Positions 1 to 8,404 of a DNA stretch of 64,000 nucleotides are shown piece after piece. Both the position numbers and the translations under genes were made by a program. The notes below the pieces were generated by a model. It was not told the DNA's origin. It did not search any database and worked only from the letters and a program-made list of their open reading frames with translations. The first letter of the stretch is position 1. Each line of letters starts with the position of its first letter. Origin of the DNA: Bacteroidota bacterium (GTDB taxonomy: Bacteria > Bacteroidota > Bacteroidia > Flavobacteriales > Flavobacteriaceae); contig JAFDZC010000003.1 of NCBI GenBank assembly GCA_018267095.1, positions 1-64,000 on the forward strand, given 5' to 3'.

Positions 1-2
1 AC

Positions 3-158
3 GGAAAATTCCTAAAAGAAATCAGACCATCAAGCCAAGGCTGGGATGGAACCTTGGATGGAACACCGGTTCCGGCCACCGATTACTGGTTTGAGGTATT
101 TTATAAAGAAAACGGAGTAGAGAGAGAATTTAAGTCCCATTTTTCACTTAAACGATAA
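3..158 (+). CDS. C-terminal end of a gliding motility-associated / T9SS type B sorting-domain protein (partial)
   Basis: The reading frame is open from the left edge and ends with TAA at 156-158. The 51 visible residues contain GWDGTLDGTPVPATDYWF, a Tyr/Trp/Phe pattern and a final FKSHFSLKR, which match the end of the type B (gliding motility-associated) C-terminal sorting domain used by the type IX secretion system. The rest of the protein lies outside the window, so its function cannot be read. The PorP/SprF gene starts only 7 bases downstream, the same arrangement as the sprB-sprF adhesin pair of gliding flavobacteria. The protein is therefore probably a large exported surface protein. The domain call is firm and the identity of the parent protein is unknown. 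Confidence 0.8.
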   Translation, partial: GKFLKEIRPSSQGWDGTLDGTPVPATDYWFEVFYKENGVEREFKSHFSLKR

Positions 159-165
159 AAACAAA

Positions 166-1155
166 ATGAGTATTAAGAAATTATTGTTGTTCATTGCAGT
201 ATTGGCTTCGCAAGTAACTTTTTCACAAGAAGGAATTGCCGTTTATTCAGATTATCTGTCAGACAACTATTATTTATTGCATCCTTCAATGGCAGGGGCT
301 GCCAATTGCGCCAAACTTAGAATGACTGCTCGTCAACAATGGTTCGGACAAAAAGACGCTCCGGCTTTACAAACCCTTAGTTTTAACGGAAAAATAGGAG
401 AACAATCAGGAGCTGGGGTTATTGTTTATAACGATAAAAATGGTTTTCACTCTCAAAAAGGCCTCAAAGCAACTTACGCGCACCACATTATGTTTTCACG
501 AGATATGGTTGATTTGAATCAGTTGTCATTTGGTTTAAGTGCTGGTTTTACACAAAGTTCATTGGATGAAAGCGAGTTTCGCGAGTTTGATCCATTAGTT
601 GGAAACATCGTTCAGAAATATTCTTACTTTAATGTTGATTTCGGAATGTCTTATAACTATCTGGAGTTTTACATTCATGCAACCGTAAAGAACGCCATTG
701 AAACCCGAAGAAAAATTTATTCAGAATACGAATCAGATGACATCCGTAAATTCATCGTCAATGCCGGATATGTATTTGGCCAAGAAGACGGTTGGTTGTG
801 GGAGCCTTCAGTAATGTTTCAATCAGTTAATGAAACTAAAGAGAAAACGTTTGACATCAACTTAAAAACCTATAAACAGCTGGATATGGGTAAAGTTTGG
901 GGTGGTATCTCTTACAGAAGAAGTTTAGATGGGGCTGATTACGTTCAAGGAGGTTCAACCAAAACGCAAAAACTTCAATACATTACACCGATTGTAGGTT
1001 TCAACTACAAAAATTATATGATTGCTTATACTTATTCAGTAGTAACTGGCGCCGTAAGATTTGATAACGGAGGATTTCATCAATTGACTCTGGGTATGAA
1101 CCTATTTTGTCAACCTGAAAAATATCACTGTAACTGTCCGGCCATTAACCCATAA
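166..1155 (+). CDS. PorP/SprF family type IX secretion system outer-membrane protein
   Basis: The protein has 329 residues, with a signal peptide at about 1-20 (Lys-rich start, hydrophobic core, SFSQ end) and then a beta-barrel of alternating aromatic strands. The early segment HPSMAGAANCAKLRMTARQQW is the PorP/SprF hallmark. Family members sit in the outer membrane and assist secretion or surface attachment of specific T9SS cargo; SprF of F. johnsoniae does this for the adhesin SprB. The gene follows an exported type B sorting-domain protein by 7 bases, so the two are probably co-transcribed and work as a cargo/partner pair. A Rho-independent terminator follows the stop. Length is normal for the family. 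Confidence 0.9.
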   Translation: MSIKKLLLFIAVLASQVTFSQEGIAVYSDYLSDNYYLLHPSMAGAANCAKLRMTARQQWFGQKDAPALQTLSFNGKIGEQSGAGVIVYNDKNGFHSQKGLKATYAHHIMFSRDMVDLNQLSFGLSAGFTQSSLDESEFREFDPLVGNIVQKYSYFNVDFGMSYNYLEFYIHATVKNAIETRRKIYSEYESDDIRKFIVNAGYVFGQEDGWLWEPSVMFQSVNETKEKTFDINLKTYKQLDMGKVWGGISYRRSLDGADYVQGGSTKTQKLQYITPIVGFNYKNYMIAYTYSVVTGAVRFDNGGFHQLTLGMNLFCQPEKYHCNCPAINP

Positions 1156-1163
1156 AATTTTAG

Positions 1164-1190
1164 TCCCGATTTTAAGTCGGGATTTTTTTT
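1164..1190 (+). terminator. Rho-independent terminator after porP/sprF
   Basis: TCCCGA (1164-1169) pairs with TCGGGA (1177-1182) around a short loop and is followed by a run of eight T. It ends the porP/sprF transcript, which implies that the carbonic anhydrase gene six bases further on depends on read-through or a promoter that I cannot define. Confidence 0.85.
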
Positions 1191-1195
1191 ATCTG

Positions 1196-1720
1196 ATGAT
1201 TAAAAAAGTAAACGGGCATAGTCCCATGATACCTGAAGATTGTTATATTGCTGAAAACGCTACAATTGTTGGGCAAGTACAAATGGGTAACCAATGCAGT
1301 GTATGGTTTAATGCCGTGGTGCGCGGTGATGTCAACAGCATTGAAATGGGTAACAAAGTCAATATTCAAGACGGAGCGGTGATTCATTGTACCTACCAAA
1401 AGCATCCAACCAAGATTGGAAACAATGTGTCTATTGGCCACAACGCCATCGTGCATGGGTGTACCATTCATGACAATGTGCTGATTGGTATGGGGGCCAT
1501 TGTAATGGATAATTGTGTGGTAGAAAGCAATTCAATTGTTGCCGCGGGGTCAGTGGTAACTCAGAATACACGCATCCCGTCCGGAGCTATATTTGCAGGT
1601 GTTCCGGCCAAATGGGTCAAGAATATTGATGCTTCAGATTTTGCCGGTGAGATTGAAAGAATCTCCAATAATTATGTAATGTATTCAGGCTGGTTTAAAG
1701 AACCAAAATCAGAAATCTAA
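1196..1720 (+). CDS. Gamma carbonic anhydrase family protein (left-handed beta-helix hexapeptide protein)
   Basis: This 174-residue protein is built of hexapeptide repeats. VVRGD near residue 41 and the candidate zinc ligands H64, H82 (IGHNA) and H87 (VHGC) match the YrdA/PaaY/CaiE branch of gamma-class carbonic anhydrases. These are trimeric cytoplasmic proteins that bind a metal between subunits; some hydrate CO2 and in others the activity is unproven. The start codon lies six bases after a terminator, and no good ribosome binding site is visible. The 3' end overlaps the end of convergent murI by 12 bases. The family is certain, and catalytic activity is inferred only from the conserved histidines. 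Confidence 0.88.
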   Translation: MIKKVNGHSPMIPEDCYIAENATIVGQVQMGNQCSVWFNAVVRGDVNSIEMGNKVNIQDGAVIHCTYQKHPTKIGNNVSIGHNAIVHGCTIHDNVLIGMGAIVMDNCVVESNSIVAAGSVVTQNTRIPSGAIFAGVPAKWVKNIDASDFAGEIERISNNYVMYSGWFKEPKSEI

Positions 1721-2488
1721 ATAAGAGACAGAGTATTTATGTTGTAATATATCTGTGAGTACTTGTGGATTTATGTTCGAATAAAACTCTGTTTTACCGA
1801 TATGAACCACATCGTTGAGCCCGGATTTTTCTTTTAAAACATGCAGGGTTTGCCTGGCGACAGCTTCGCCCGAATCAATAATTTGGATATGATCCGGAAG
1901 AATTTCTTTGAGCTGCGGAATTAAATAGGGATAATGACTGCATCCTAAAACCAGATAATCAATTCCTTCGCGAATCATTGGATCTAAATAGGAGTGAAGT
2001 AGTTGCGTCATTTCAGGAGAATTTAGTTTTCCGCCTTCAATGAGTTCAACCAAGCCATAACCAATTTGCTCCAGAATAATAGTGTCGTGATATAGTTCAA
2101 CTGCCTTGTTGAAGAGTTCACTGCTCAAAGTTCCTTTGGTGGCCAAAATTCCTATTTTTTGTGCTTTTGAATGTAAGGCAGCTGGTTTGATAGCGGGTTC
2201 AATTCCTATGAACGGGACCTCGTATTTTGCGCGTAGCTCTTTGATGGCATTGGTGGTAGCAGTATTACAAGCCACCACGATGATTTTGGCGTTTCGGCTG
2301 AGTAAATATTCGGTATTTTTCATACTCAGCGCTATGATTTCGTCTTTTGACTTCAAACCATAAGGAGCATTTTTGCTATCAGCTAAATAAATAGTATCCT
2401 CATAAGGCATCAATTGGTGAATAGCTGCCCAAATAGAGGTGCCTCCGACACCGGAATCAAAAAGCCCTATAGGTTGTGGGTTCGTCAT
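1709..2488 (-). CDS. murI: Glutamate racemase
   Basis: Converts L-glutamate to D-glutamate in the cytoplasm for peptidoglycan precursors. The 259 residues are of normal length. The N-terminus shows GLFDSGVGGTS, and the two catalytic cysteines are C74 in VACNTATTN and C183 in GCSHYPYL. The upstream -7 box TACCTTTG (2493-2500) ends only four bases before the ATG, so the transcript may have almost no leader. The gene lies just after the terminator of the bamA-ompH operon and is convergent with the carbonic anhydrase gene. Confidence 0.95.
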   Translation of the reverse strand: MTNPQPIGLFDSGVGGTSIWAAIHQLMPYEDTIYLADSKNAPYGLKSKDEIIALSMKNTEYLLSRNAKIIVVACNTATTNAIKELRAKYEVPFIGIEPAIKPAALHSKAQKIGILATKGTLSSELFNKAVELYHDTIILEQIGYGLVELIEGGKLNSPEMTQLLHSYLDPMIREGIDYLVLGCSHYPYLIPQLKEILPDHIQIIDSGEAVARQTLHVLKEKSGLNDVVHIGKTEFYSNINPQVLTDILQHKYSVSYLDF

Positions 2489-2492
2489 AAAT

Positions 2493-2500
2493 CAAAGGTA
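2493..2500 (-). promoter_or_regulatory. Bacteroidota -7 box for murI, possibly giving a leaderless mRNA
   Basis: The minus strand reads TACCTTTG followed by ATTT and then the murI ATG. The box fits TAnnTTTG. Because transcription starts a few bases after this box, the RNA would begin at or next to the start codon. No clear -33 TTG is visible; the upstream DNA is the T-run of the preceding terminator. Confidence 0.5.
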
Positions 2501-2545
2501 AAAAAAAACTACTCCATCTAAAATCGATAAATGGAGTAGTTTGGT
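2501..2545 (-). terminator. Rho-independent terminator of the envelope operon (after ompH)
   Basis: AACTACTCCAT (2507-2517) is a perfect inverted repeat with ATGGAGTAGTT (2531-2541). On the minus strand the stem is followed by a long T-run. It closes the operon that starts near 8236. Confidence 0.85.
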
Positions 2546-2561
2546 TTCATTGTAAGGTTTC

Positions 2562-3071
2562 TTAGAAGCCTAAATCTTTCTTGACATCAGCGGTAATGTT
2601 TGGCCCGTCGGTTAATAATAAACCTTCTGAGTTTAATACATATTGATAACCTTTGGCTTTACCAACTTTCTGGATAGAAGCTTTTACTTTTTCCATAATT
2701 GGTTTCACGATATCGGCTTCTTTTTGTTGTAATTCTTTTTGAGCGTTGTCGCGATAGTCAACGATTCTTTTTTGCATGTCTTGTACTTCTTTAGTACGAG
2801 TTTCATTTACTGCATCAGTGACGGTAGCCGCTTCTTGATCATATTTTTTAATTTTGCCTTGATATTCTTCTACCATGGTTTTGTATTCAGCATCATAAGT
2901 GCCGCTGAGTTTCTCCAATTGTTTTTGTGCATCTAACATTGCAGGCATTTTGGCCATAATATCACTAACATCCACGTGCGCAATTTTAGCTTGAGCAACG
3001 GCTTTAAAACTTCCTAAAACAACAGCAAAAGTAATGATTGCTAGATTTCTAAACTGATTCTTCATTTTCAA
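2562..3071 (-). CDS. OmpH/Skp-family periplasmic chaperone (second copy)
   Basis: The 169 residues comprise a signal peptide (about 1-27, ending AVAQA) and a mature part starting KIAHVDVSDIMAKMP, which is the short beta-strand base. Long charged helices rich in Glu, Lys and Gln follow, then the KAKGYQYVLN strand. Skp-type chaperones are trimeric periplasmic holdases that carry unfolded outer-membrane proteins to the BAM complex. It follows a longer paralogue by 8 bases and BamA upstream, so the genes form a delivery and insertion unit. Length is typical of Skp. Confidence 0.92.
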   Translation of the reverse strand: MKMKNQFRNLAIITFAVVLGSFKAVAQAKIAHVDVSDIMAKMPAMLDAQKQLEKLSGTYDAEYKTMVEEYQGKIKKYDQEAATVTDAVNETRTKEVQDMQKRIVDYRDNAQKELQQKEADIVKPIMEKVKASIQKVGKAKGYQYVLNSEGLLLTDGPNITADVKKDLGF

Positions 3072-3079
3072 CGTATTAA

Positions 3080-4126
3080 TTAATTTGTTTTATCTTGATT
3101 ATTGGGTTCTGTCTTGTCTTCTGGTTTCTTTTTTTCTTCACGAGCTTTTTTAGCAGCTTCACGAGCCTCGAGGGCTTTTTGTTTTTTCTCTTCTAATGCT
3201 CTTTTGCGATCAGCTAAAATCTGAGCTCTTTCTTCAGCCGTTTTTTGTTTTTTAATTACCGCTGTACTATCAACTGTTTTGGGTTCACGTTCCTTAATCT
3301 CAGGTTTTTTGGTTGGTGTTTTGGCAGCAATACTGTCGGTAGTTTTTTCTCCTGTTGCCTCATTTTTGGCTGGCGTTTTAGCGGCAACGCCACTTTTGCG
3401 AGCATCTTTAGCAGCCTGTTGCTCTTGTTTTCTTAATTCTAAAGCTGCTTTTTTATCGGCGATTAATTTATCTCTTTGTGCTTTTTTCTCTTCGAGTTTT
3501 TTTCTTCTGTCTGCCAAAGCCGGATTTTCGTCTTCCATATTTTCTTTGGCTTCTTTGGCTTCTTCTTCTTTGAGTTGTTTTTTGGTCATCTGATTTCGCT
3601 TGTTAGAACGATTGATGATGCGCAACACTTGATCGCTAATGTCATAGCGTTTGGCTGCGAAAAGAATCGTTAAATCAGAAGTTTTGTCTAGAATAAAATC
3701 GTATTTTTTTGCTTCGGCAATATCTTGAGCCGCATTAAAAACTTGGTCTTGAACCGGCTGAGCCAAAACAGCTCTTTGCAAGGTCAAATCACCTTTTGGG
3801 CCAAATCTTTTTTCTTGATAATCGTTGAGCTCTTTTTCTTGAAAAGCAATTTCTTCTTCTCTTTCTTCGAGTAATTCTTTAGTTAATAAGGCGCGTTCAG
3901 TTGCTAAGGTTTCTTTAAGTCCGGCAATTTCATTTTTTTTGGTTTCAATTTCTTGTTTCCACTTTTGCGCTTTTTGCTCTAATTGGTTTTTGGCTTCAGA
4001 ATAATCAGGCACATTCTGAAGAATGTACTCCATATCAATGTAACCTATTTTAATCCCTCTTGACTGTGCATGAGTCATGGCAGAGACAAACATAATGACC
4101 AATAATATTCGAAGGTTATTTCTCAT
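3080..4126 (-). CDS. OmpH/Skp-family chaperone with a long charged C-terminal extension
   Basis: The protein has 348 residues, about twice the usual Skp length. Residues 1-20 form a signal peptide; GIKIGYIDMEYILQNVPDY and the following coiled helices to about residue 175 form the Skp domain, including KKYDFILDKTSDLTILFA. The remaining roughly 170 residues are low-complexity Lys/Glu/Ala with repeated EEKK and RKKLEEK blocks and two TPAK/TPTK patches. They are probably an extended coiled coil or disordered tail. It lies between bamA and a normal-length ompH in the same operon and has its own promoter-like element upstream (4158-4188). The role of the tail is unknown. Confidence 0.9.
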   Translation of the reverse strand: MRNNLRILLVIMFVSAMTHAQSRGIKIGYIDMEYILQNVPDYSEAKNQLEQKAQKWKQEIETKKNEIAGLKETLATERALLTKELLEEREEEIAFQEKELNDYQEKRFGPKGDLTLQRAVLAQPVQDQVFNAAQDIAEAKKYDFILDKTSDLTILFAAKRYDISDQVLRIINRSNKRNQMTKKQLKEEEAKEAKENMEDENPALADRRKKLEEKKAQRDKLIADKKAALELRKQEQQAAKDARKSGVAAKTPAKNEATGEKTTDSIAAKTPTKKPEIKEREPKTVDSTAVIKKQKTAEERAQILADRKRALEEKKQKALEAREAAKKAREEKKKPEDKTEPNNQDKTN

Positions 4127-4157
4127 ACACTTAATGTTTCGATACTTAATAACTTGC

Positions 4158-4188
4158 CAAATATATTTATTTTAAAATTGCTGTCCAA
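4158..4188 (-). promoter_or_regulatory. Internal promoter ahead of the two ompH genes
   Basis: On the minus strand TTG (4186-4188), a 20-base spacer and TATATTTG (4158-4165) fit the Bacteroidota sigma consensus. The -33 element lies in the end of bamA. This would let the chaperone genes be transcribed in addition to the main operon transcript. Confidence 0.6.
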
Positions 4189-6826
4189 TTATAAAATGTG
4201 TTTCCAATCCATTTGGTTTTGTAAATCCATCGAGCGGGTCAAATCCGTATCCGAAATCAATACCCAATAATCCAAAGGCCGGCATAAATATTCTCAAACC
4301 GGCTCCAGCTGAACGTTTTACTTGAAACGGATTGTAGGTTTTGAAATTCTCATACGCATTACCCGCCTCGGCAAATGCCAACATATAAATTGAGGCTGCT
4401 GCTTTCAAGGTTAATGGATAACGCAATTCCATAGTGAATTTATTGTATATAGGTCCACCATTGGTGCTAGAAAGTGAATTGTTAGGATATCCTCTAAGCT
4501 GAATTACCTCTCGACCATCTTGTGCAAAATTAGCCAATCCATCCCCGCCTACATAGAATCTCTCAAACGGAACCAGTCCACGACTTTGATTGTAAGCGCC
4601 TAAATATCCAAATTCGCTCAAGGTTCGTAAAACTAATTTTCCGTACAAACGCGTAAACCAATCTGCTTTAAATTTTAGCTTATAGTATTCCAATAACTTA
4701 AATCTTACTTGGTCAACCTTTCCTTGATCAGCGGCCGCTTGTTGGTAAGTTGCTGCTCGGTTACCGTTAGCGTCTATGTATTCACCCGGTAAAATAGTAC
4801 CTGTTCCGTCTGCGGTAGCTATTGGCAAACTGGTTTCATTTCTGAGTTTGTATTTTTCTTGATTTCCTAAATTGGCATAATCTACTCCGTCAAACAATGA
4901 ATACGGCGGAGTTAATTTGGCCGACACGCTAAATTCAGATCCATACATTGGGAAGATCGGATTGACTCCTTTGTTGTTTCGGCTCAAACCAATGGTGTAA
5001 GCTAAGTTGCGGGCGCTACCGTTTCCGAATTTAAACAGTCCAATATTGTAATTGTTCAAATCGTAATATTGGAAACTCAATCCTTGTGAAAGTACAAAGA
5101 AATCGTCCGGAACAGTTAACCTTTTAGCAATACCAACACTGATAGCGGTAATGTTGAAATATCTGCTTCGGTCAACACCTGAAACCGTATTGGCATATTG
5201 TTTACTGTAAGCGATGGAACCGCTAAAATTAATCGGTTTTTTGCCGCCAAACCAAGGTTCGCTAAACGATAAACTATAAGTTTGGAAGTATGAACTTCCT
5301 TGTAATCTAAGGGCTAATTTCTGGCCGTCTCCCATAGGTAGCGGATGATAAGCATCTTTTTTGAAGATGTTTTGAACCGAGAAATTATTGAAAGACAAGC
5401 CCAAAGTTCCGATGAATCCACCACCGCCATATCCGCCTTGAAGCTCAATTTGGCTGGAGCCTTTTTCAACTAATTTGTATTCAATGTCTACGGTTCCGGC
5501 TCCGGCATCGACATTTTTAAATATAGGTTCAATTGCCTCCGGATCAAAATAGCCCAATTGTCCGATTTCTCGAATGGTTCTGACCAATTCTTCCTTGCTA
5601 TATTTTTGACCGGGTTTGGTGCGTAATTCACGGTAAATTACCTTATCGTTGGTTTTGTCGTTTCCGACAACGGTAATTTTGTTGAAATAAGCCATTGGAC
5701 CTTCAATAATTCTAATTTCAAAATCAATCGTGTCATTGGCCGTTTTAACCTCGACTGCATTGATGTTTGAAAACAAATATCCATTGTTCTGATACAAATT
5801 GGTGATATCTTCTCCGTCGGGTTTTGATTTATCCGAAATGCGTTTTTCGAGTAATACACCATTATATACATCTCCTTTTTTGATGCCTAAAAGTTGTCTG
5901 AGTGTATTGTCAGGATATACCGTGTTGCCCAAGAATTTAATATCTCCGAAATAATATTTGCGCCCTTCTTCTAGATTAACTTTGATGGCTAAGCGTTTTT
6001 TGTTTTCAGTAAAAGCAACAGTGTCAGAAATGATACGCGCATCGCGATAACCTTTTTCTTTGTATTTATCAATAACCTTGGTGAGATCTTCTTTGTATTT
6101 TTCTTTGATGTATTTTGACGCTTTAAAAATGCGAATCGGATTGATTTGCTTGGTGTTTTTCATGGCACTGCGCAACTTGCCGTCGGAGAACTTTTCGTTG
6201 CCTTCAAAATCAATGCTCTTGACTTTAATTTTATTGCCTTTAAAGATATTGACCAACATTTTTACTTCGTTGCCGCTGGTCGTGTCCGGAATGGTTCGAA
6301 TGCTTACTTTTGTGTTGTAAAAGCCGTCTTTTTTGTATTTGTTCTCGATGTAATTTCGGGTGGTAGTGATCAGATTTTCATTGACCACTTTTCCTTTCGT
6401 CAGACCGTTGTCTTTAATGAGCTGTTCGGTCTTTTTCTTTTTGATGCCTGAAAATTTAACTTCGCTGAGTTTCGGAAGCTCATTGATGTTAAGCTCTAAG
6501 AAAATACTGTCGCCGGAGATTCTATTAACATAAAAGTCAATTTCACTAAACAAGCCTAATTTTCCTAATTTTTTAATAGCGTTGCTGATTTCTTCACCCG
6601 GAACGGTTACTTCTTGACCTTTTTGCAATCCGGCAAAAGTAACGACGGTTTGCTCGTTGTAACTGATTTTACCTGTTACATTTACACCGCCCAAAATATA
6701 TTTAGCACCTTGGTCAAAGCTGGGGTTTTCTTGTGCATGGAGCTGTGAGGCACTTACAAAAAATAACAGAACTAATAAGAATTTTATATTTCTGAGTAAC
6801 ACTAAAAAGCTATTTAATTTGATCAC
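4172..6826 (-). CDS. bamA: Outer membrane protein assembly factor BamA (Omp85)
   Basis: BamA folds and inserts beta-barrel proteins into the outer membrane. A signal peptide ends at SASQLHAQ, POTRA domains follow (about residues 40-440, with segments such as VNVTGKISYNEQT and IKVKSIDFEGNEKF), and the C-terminal barrel ends in HFIIGQQF, with aromatic F as last residue. I place the start at the GTG at 6826, which gives 884 residues and a compact signal peptide. The frame stays open to 6940, but that would add a long non-signal extension inside uppS. With the GTG start the gene overlaps uppS by 17 bases, suggesting translational coupling. Confidence 0.93.
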   Translation of the reverse strand: MIKLNSFLVLLRNIKFLLVLLFFVSASQLHAQENPSFDQGAKYILGGVNVTGKISYNEQTVVTFAGLQKGQEVTVPGEEISNAIKKLGKLGLFSEIDFYVNRISGDSIFLELNINELPKLSEVKFSGIKKKKTEQLIKDNGLTKGKVVNENLITTTRNYIENKYKKDGFYNTKVSIRTIPDTTSGNEVKMLVNIFKGNKIKVKSIDFEGNEKFSDGKLRSAMKNTKQINPIRIFKASKYIKEKYKEDLTKVIDKYKEKGYRDARIISDTVAFTENKKRLAIKVNLEEGRKYYFGDIKFLGNTVYPDNTLRQLLGIKKGDVYNGVLLEKRISDKSKPDGEDITNLYQNNGYLFSNINAVEVKTANDTIDFEIRIIEGPMAYFNKITVVGNDKTNDKVIYRELRTKPGQKYSKEELVRTIREIGQLGYFDPEAIEPIFKNVDAGAGTVDIEYKLVEKGSSQIELQGGYGGGGFIGTLGLSFNNFSVQNIFKKDAYHPLPMGDGQKLALRLQGSSYFQTYSLSFSEPWFGGKKPINFSGSIAYSKQYANTVSGVDRSRYFNITAISVGIAKRLTVPDDFFVLSQGLSFQYYDLNNYNIGLFKFGNGSARNLAYTIGLSRNNKGVNPIFPMYGSEFSVSAKLTPPYSLFDGVDYANLGNQEKYKLRNETSLPIATADGTGTILPGEYIDANGNRAATYQQAAADQGKVDQVRFKLLEYYKLKFKADWFTRLYGKLVLRTLSEFGYLGAYNQSRGLVPFERFYVGGDGLANFAQDGREVIQLRGYPNNSLSSTNGGPIYNKFTMELRYPLTLKAAASIYMLAFAEAGNAYENFKTYNPFQVKRSAGAGLRIFMPAFGLLGIDFGYGFDPLDGFTKPNGLETHFIIGQQF

Positions 6827-7550
6827 TTGTTTTTCCGAACCTTCGTTCTCTTTTTTGATAACTGACAATGGCGCCGTATAAATCTTCATCACTGAAATCA
6901 GGCCATAATACCGGCGTAAAATACAACTCAGCATAGGCAATCTGCCACAACAAAAAGTTGCTGATGCGTTGTTCTCCGCTGGTTCTAATCAGCAAATCCA
7001 CCTCTGGCAAATTTTGCGTGTAAAGATGCTGATTAATAATTGTTTCATCAATATCGTCAGTTGAAATTATATTATTTTTAACTTTAAGCGCAATGGCTTT
7101 CACTGCGCTGATGATTTCTTCTTGCGAGCCGTAACTCAACGCCAAAGTGAGCACCATTCGGTTGTTGTTTTGGGTGGCTTCGATGACTTCGAGTAATTCT
7201 TTTTTGGCAGATTTCGGAAGTCGGTCAAGATTTCCGATAGCGTTTAATCTGATGTTGTTCTCAGAAAGAGTTTTGACTTCGTTTTTGAGAGAATTGATGA
7301 GTAATTTCATCAACATTTCTACTTCGAGTTTTGGGCGATTCCAATTTTCGGTAGAAAAAGCATACAATGTCAAATAACCAACACCTAAACGAGCGCAGGT
7401 TTCAACAGTAGTACGAACTGCTTTAGCTCCGTTTTCATGGCCAAAAGCACGAAGCATTCCTTTTTGTTTGGCCCAACGACCGTTGCCGTCCATGATGATG
7501 GCGATGTGCTTGGGCAGCTTATCGGTTAGTATGTTGTCTTTTAAACTCAT
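6810..7550 (-). CDS. uppS: Isoprenyl transferase (undecaprenyl diphosphate synthase)
   Basis: Condenses isopentenyl diphosphate units onto farnesyl diphosphate to make the C55 lipid carrier for peptidoglycan and O-antigen. HIAIIMDGNGRWAKQKG contains the catalytic D21 and the phosphate-binding Arg, and the C-terminal region has LLIRTSGEQRISNFLLWQ, both diagnostic of cis-prenyltransferases. The 246-residue start MSLKDNILTD at 7550 is chosen because the longer frame would run into the preceding gene, whose stop is at 7553. It sits between the DUF6089 gene (2-base gap) and bamA (17-base overlap). Confidence 0.95.
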   Translation of the reverse strand: MSLKDNILTDKLPKHIAIIMDGNGRWAKQKGMLRAFGHENGAKAVRTTVETCARLGVGYLTLYAFSTENWNRPKLEVEMLMKLLINSLKNEVKTLSENNIRLNAIGNLDRLPKSAKKELLEVIEATQNNNRMVLTLALSYGSQEEIISAVKAIALKVKNNIISTDDIDETIINQHLYTQNLPEVDLLIRTSGEQRISNFLLWQIAYAELYFTPVLWPDFSDEDLYGAIVSYQKRERRFGKTSDQIK

Positions 7551-7552
7551 TC

Positions 7553-8236
7553 TTATTGGGCGCAAAAACAAGGTTTGTCGCCAAAGGTATAGGTTAGCGT
7601 AAATCCGGTAAAAGTATACCAATCATTGCTGGTTAAATTACCAAATCTAGCGGCTTTGTGTTTACTACTAGTTGGGTTGCTTCCGTCTATATCATCTTTA
7701 AAAGTCATACGGACCCCGACTTCAAATCCGAGCACAAAAATATCAAAAACACGTCCTTTAAAACCCACCGTCATCGGTATGGCAAAAGTACTGCGCGATC
7801 CGTCGCTTTTGTCTTTTCCGTTGGCGAAATACAATCCGTCGTACATTACATAGCTTAATCCGGTATGAACATAAGGCGTAGCTTGAGGCTTAGAATCATG
7901 CATGTCGTAATTAAAAAAATCAAATTCCAATCCGGCAGAAAACTCTCTCACCACATTATTGAAATGATAATTTCTCTGCTTTCTTGCATCAATTTCAGAG
8001 TCGGCATCATCAGCCACCAAATTAGACTGTATATATGAAAACCGCCAAGAATGCCTCGGGCTTTTGTTCCAACGATACATAATTCCGTAGGCCGGTTGTT
8101 TGGGTTTTATGTATTCAGTTGCACCTACATCGCCGATAAAATTACTGCCGCCCACAAACACACCAATCTCGTGTATTTGTGCCTGAGCGCCTATAGCGAA
8201 GCAAATGCAAAAAATGTAAACCCAAAAACGTTTCAT
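7553..8236 (-). CDS. DUF6089 family outer-membrane beta-barrel protein
   Basis: This 227-residue protein carries a signal peptide (MKRFWVYIFCICFAIGAQAQ) followed by IHEIGVFVGGSNFIGDVG and alternating aromatic strands typical of a small 8-10 strand barrel. The family is found in Bacteroidota directly upstream of uppS and bamA and has no assigned function. The start at 8236 is preferred to 8257 because the predicted promoter (8255-8282) places the RNA start downstream of 8257. It is the first gene of the envelope operon. Confidence 0.82.
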   Translation of the reverse strand: MKRFWVYIFCICFAIGAQAQIHEIGVFVGGSNFIGDVGATEYIKPKQPAYGIMYRWNKSPRHSWRFSYIQSNLVADDADSEIDARKQRNYHFNNVVREFSAGLEFDFFNYDMHDSKPQATPYVHTGLSYVMYDGLYFANGKDKSDGSRSTFAIPMTVGFKGRVFDIFVLGFEVGVRMTFKDDIDGSNPTSSKHKAARFGNLTSNDWYTFTGFTLTYTFGDKPCFCAQ

Positions 8237-8254
8237 CGATTTGAAAATAGCGTG

Positions 8255-8282
8255 CAAATATAATAATTATGAGCACTTTCAA
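8255..8282 (-). promoter_or_regulatory. Promoter of the DUF6089-uppS-bamA-ompH-ompH operon
   Basis: On the minus strand TTG (8280-8282), 17 bases and TATATTTG (8255-8262) match the Bacteroidota promoter. The expected RNA start near 8250 lies about 14 bases before the ATG at 8236. Confidence 0.7.
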
Positions 8283-8404
8283 GGCATCAAATGACTAATA
8301 ATGTTAAAATAAATTAGCCTTTTTTTTAAACGACAAAATGCTCAAAAATGCAGTATCCAAACGCGTGAAGTAGGGTTCTAGTATGGTCTGGAAAATAAAA
8401 GAGC

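Noticed and set aside
3245-3673. Plus-strand Phe/Ser-rich frames inside the ompH region
   Set aside because: They are the complement of Lys/Glu-rich coiled-coil codons, with no start context or homology.
6827-6940. Upstream extension of bamA to 6940
   Set aside because: It would place a 38-residue polar stretch before the signal peptide and overlap uppS by 131 bases; the GTG at 6826 gives a normal signal peptide.
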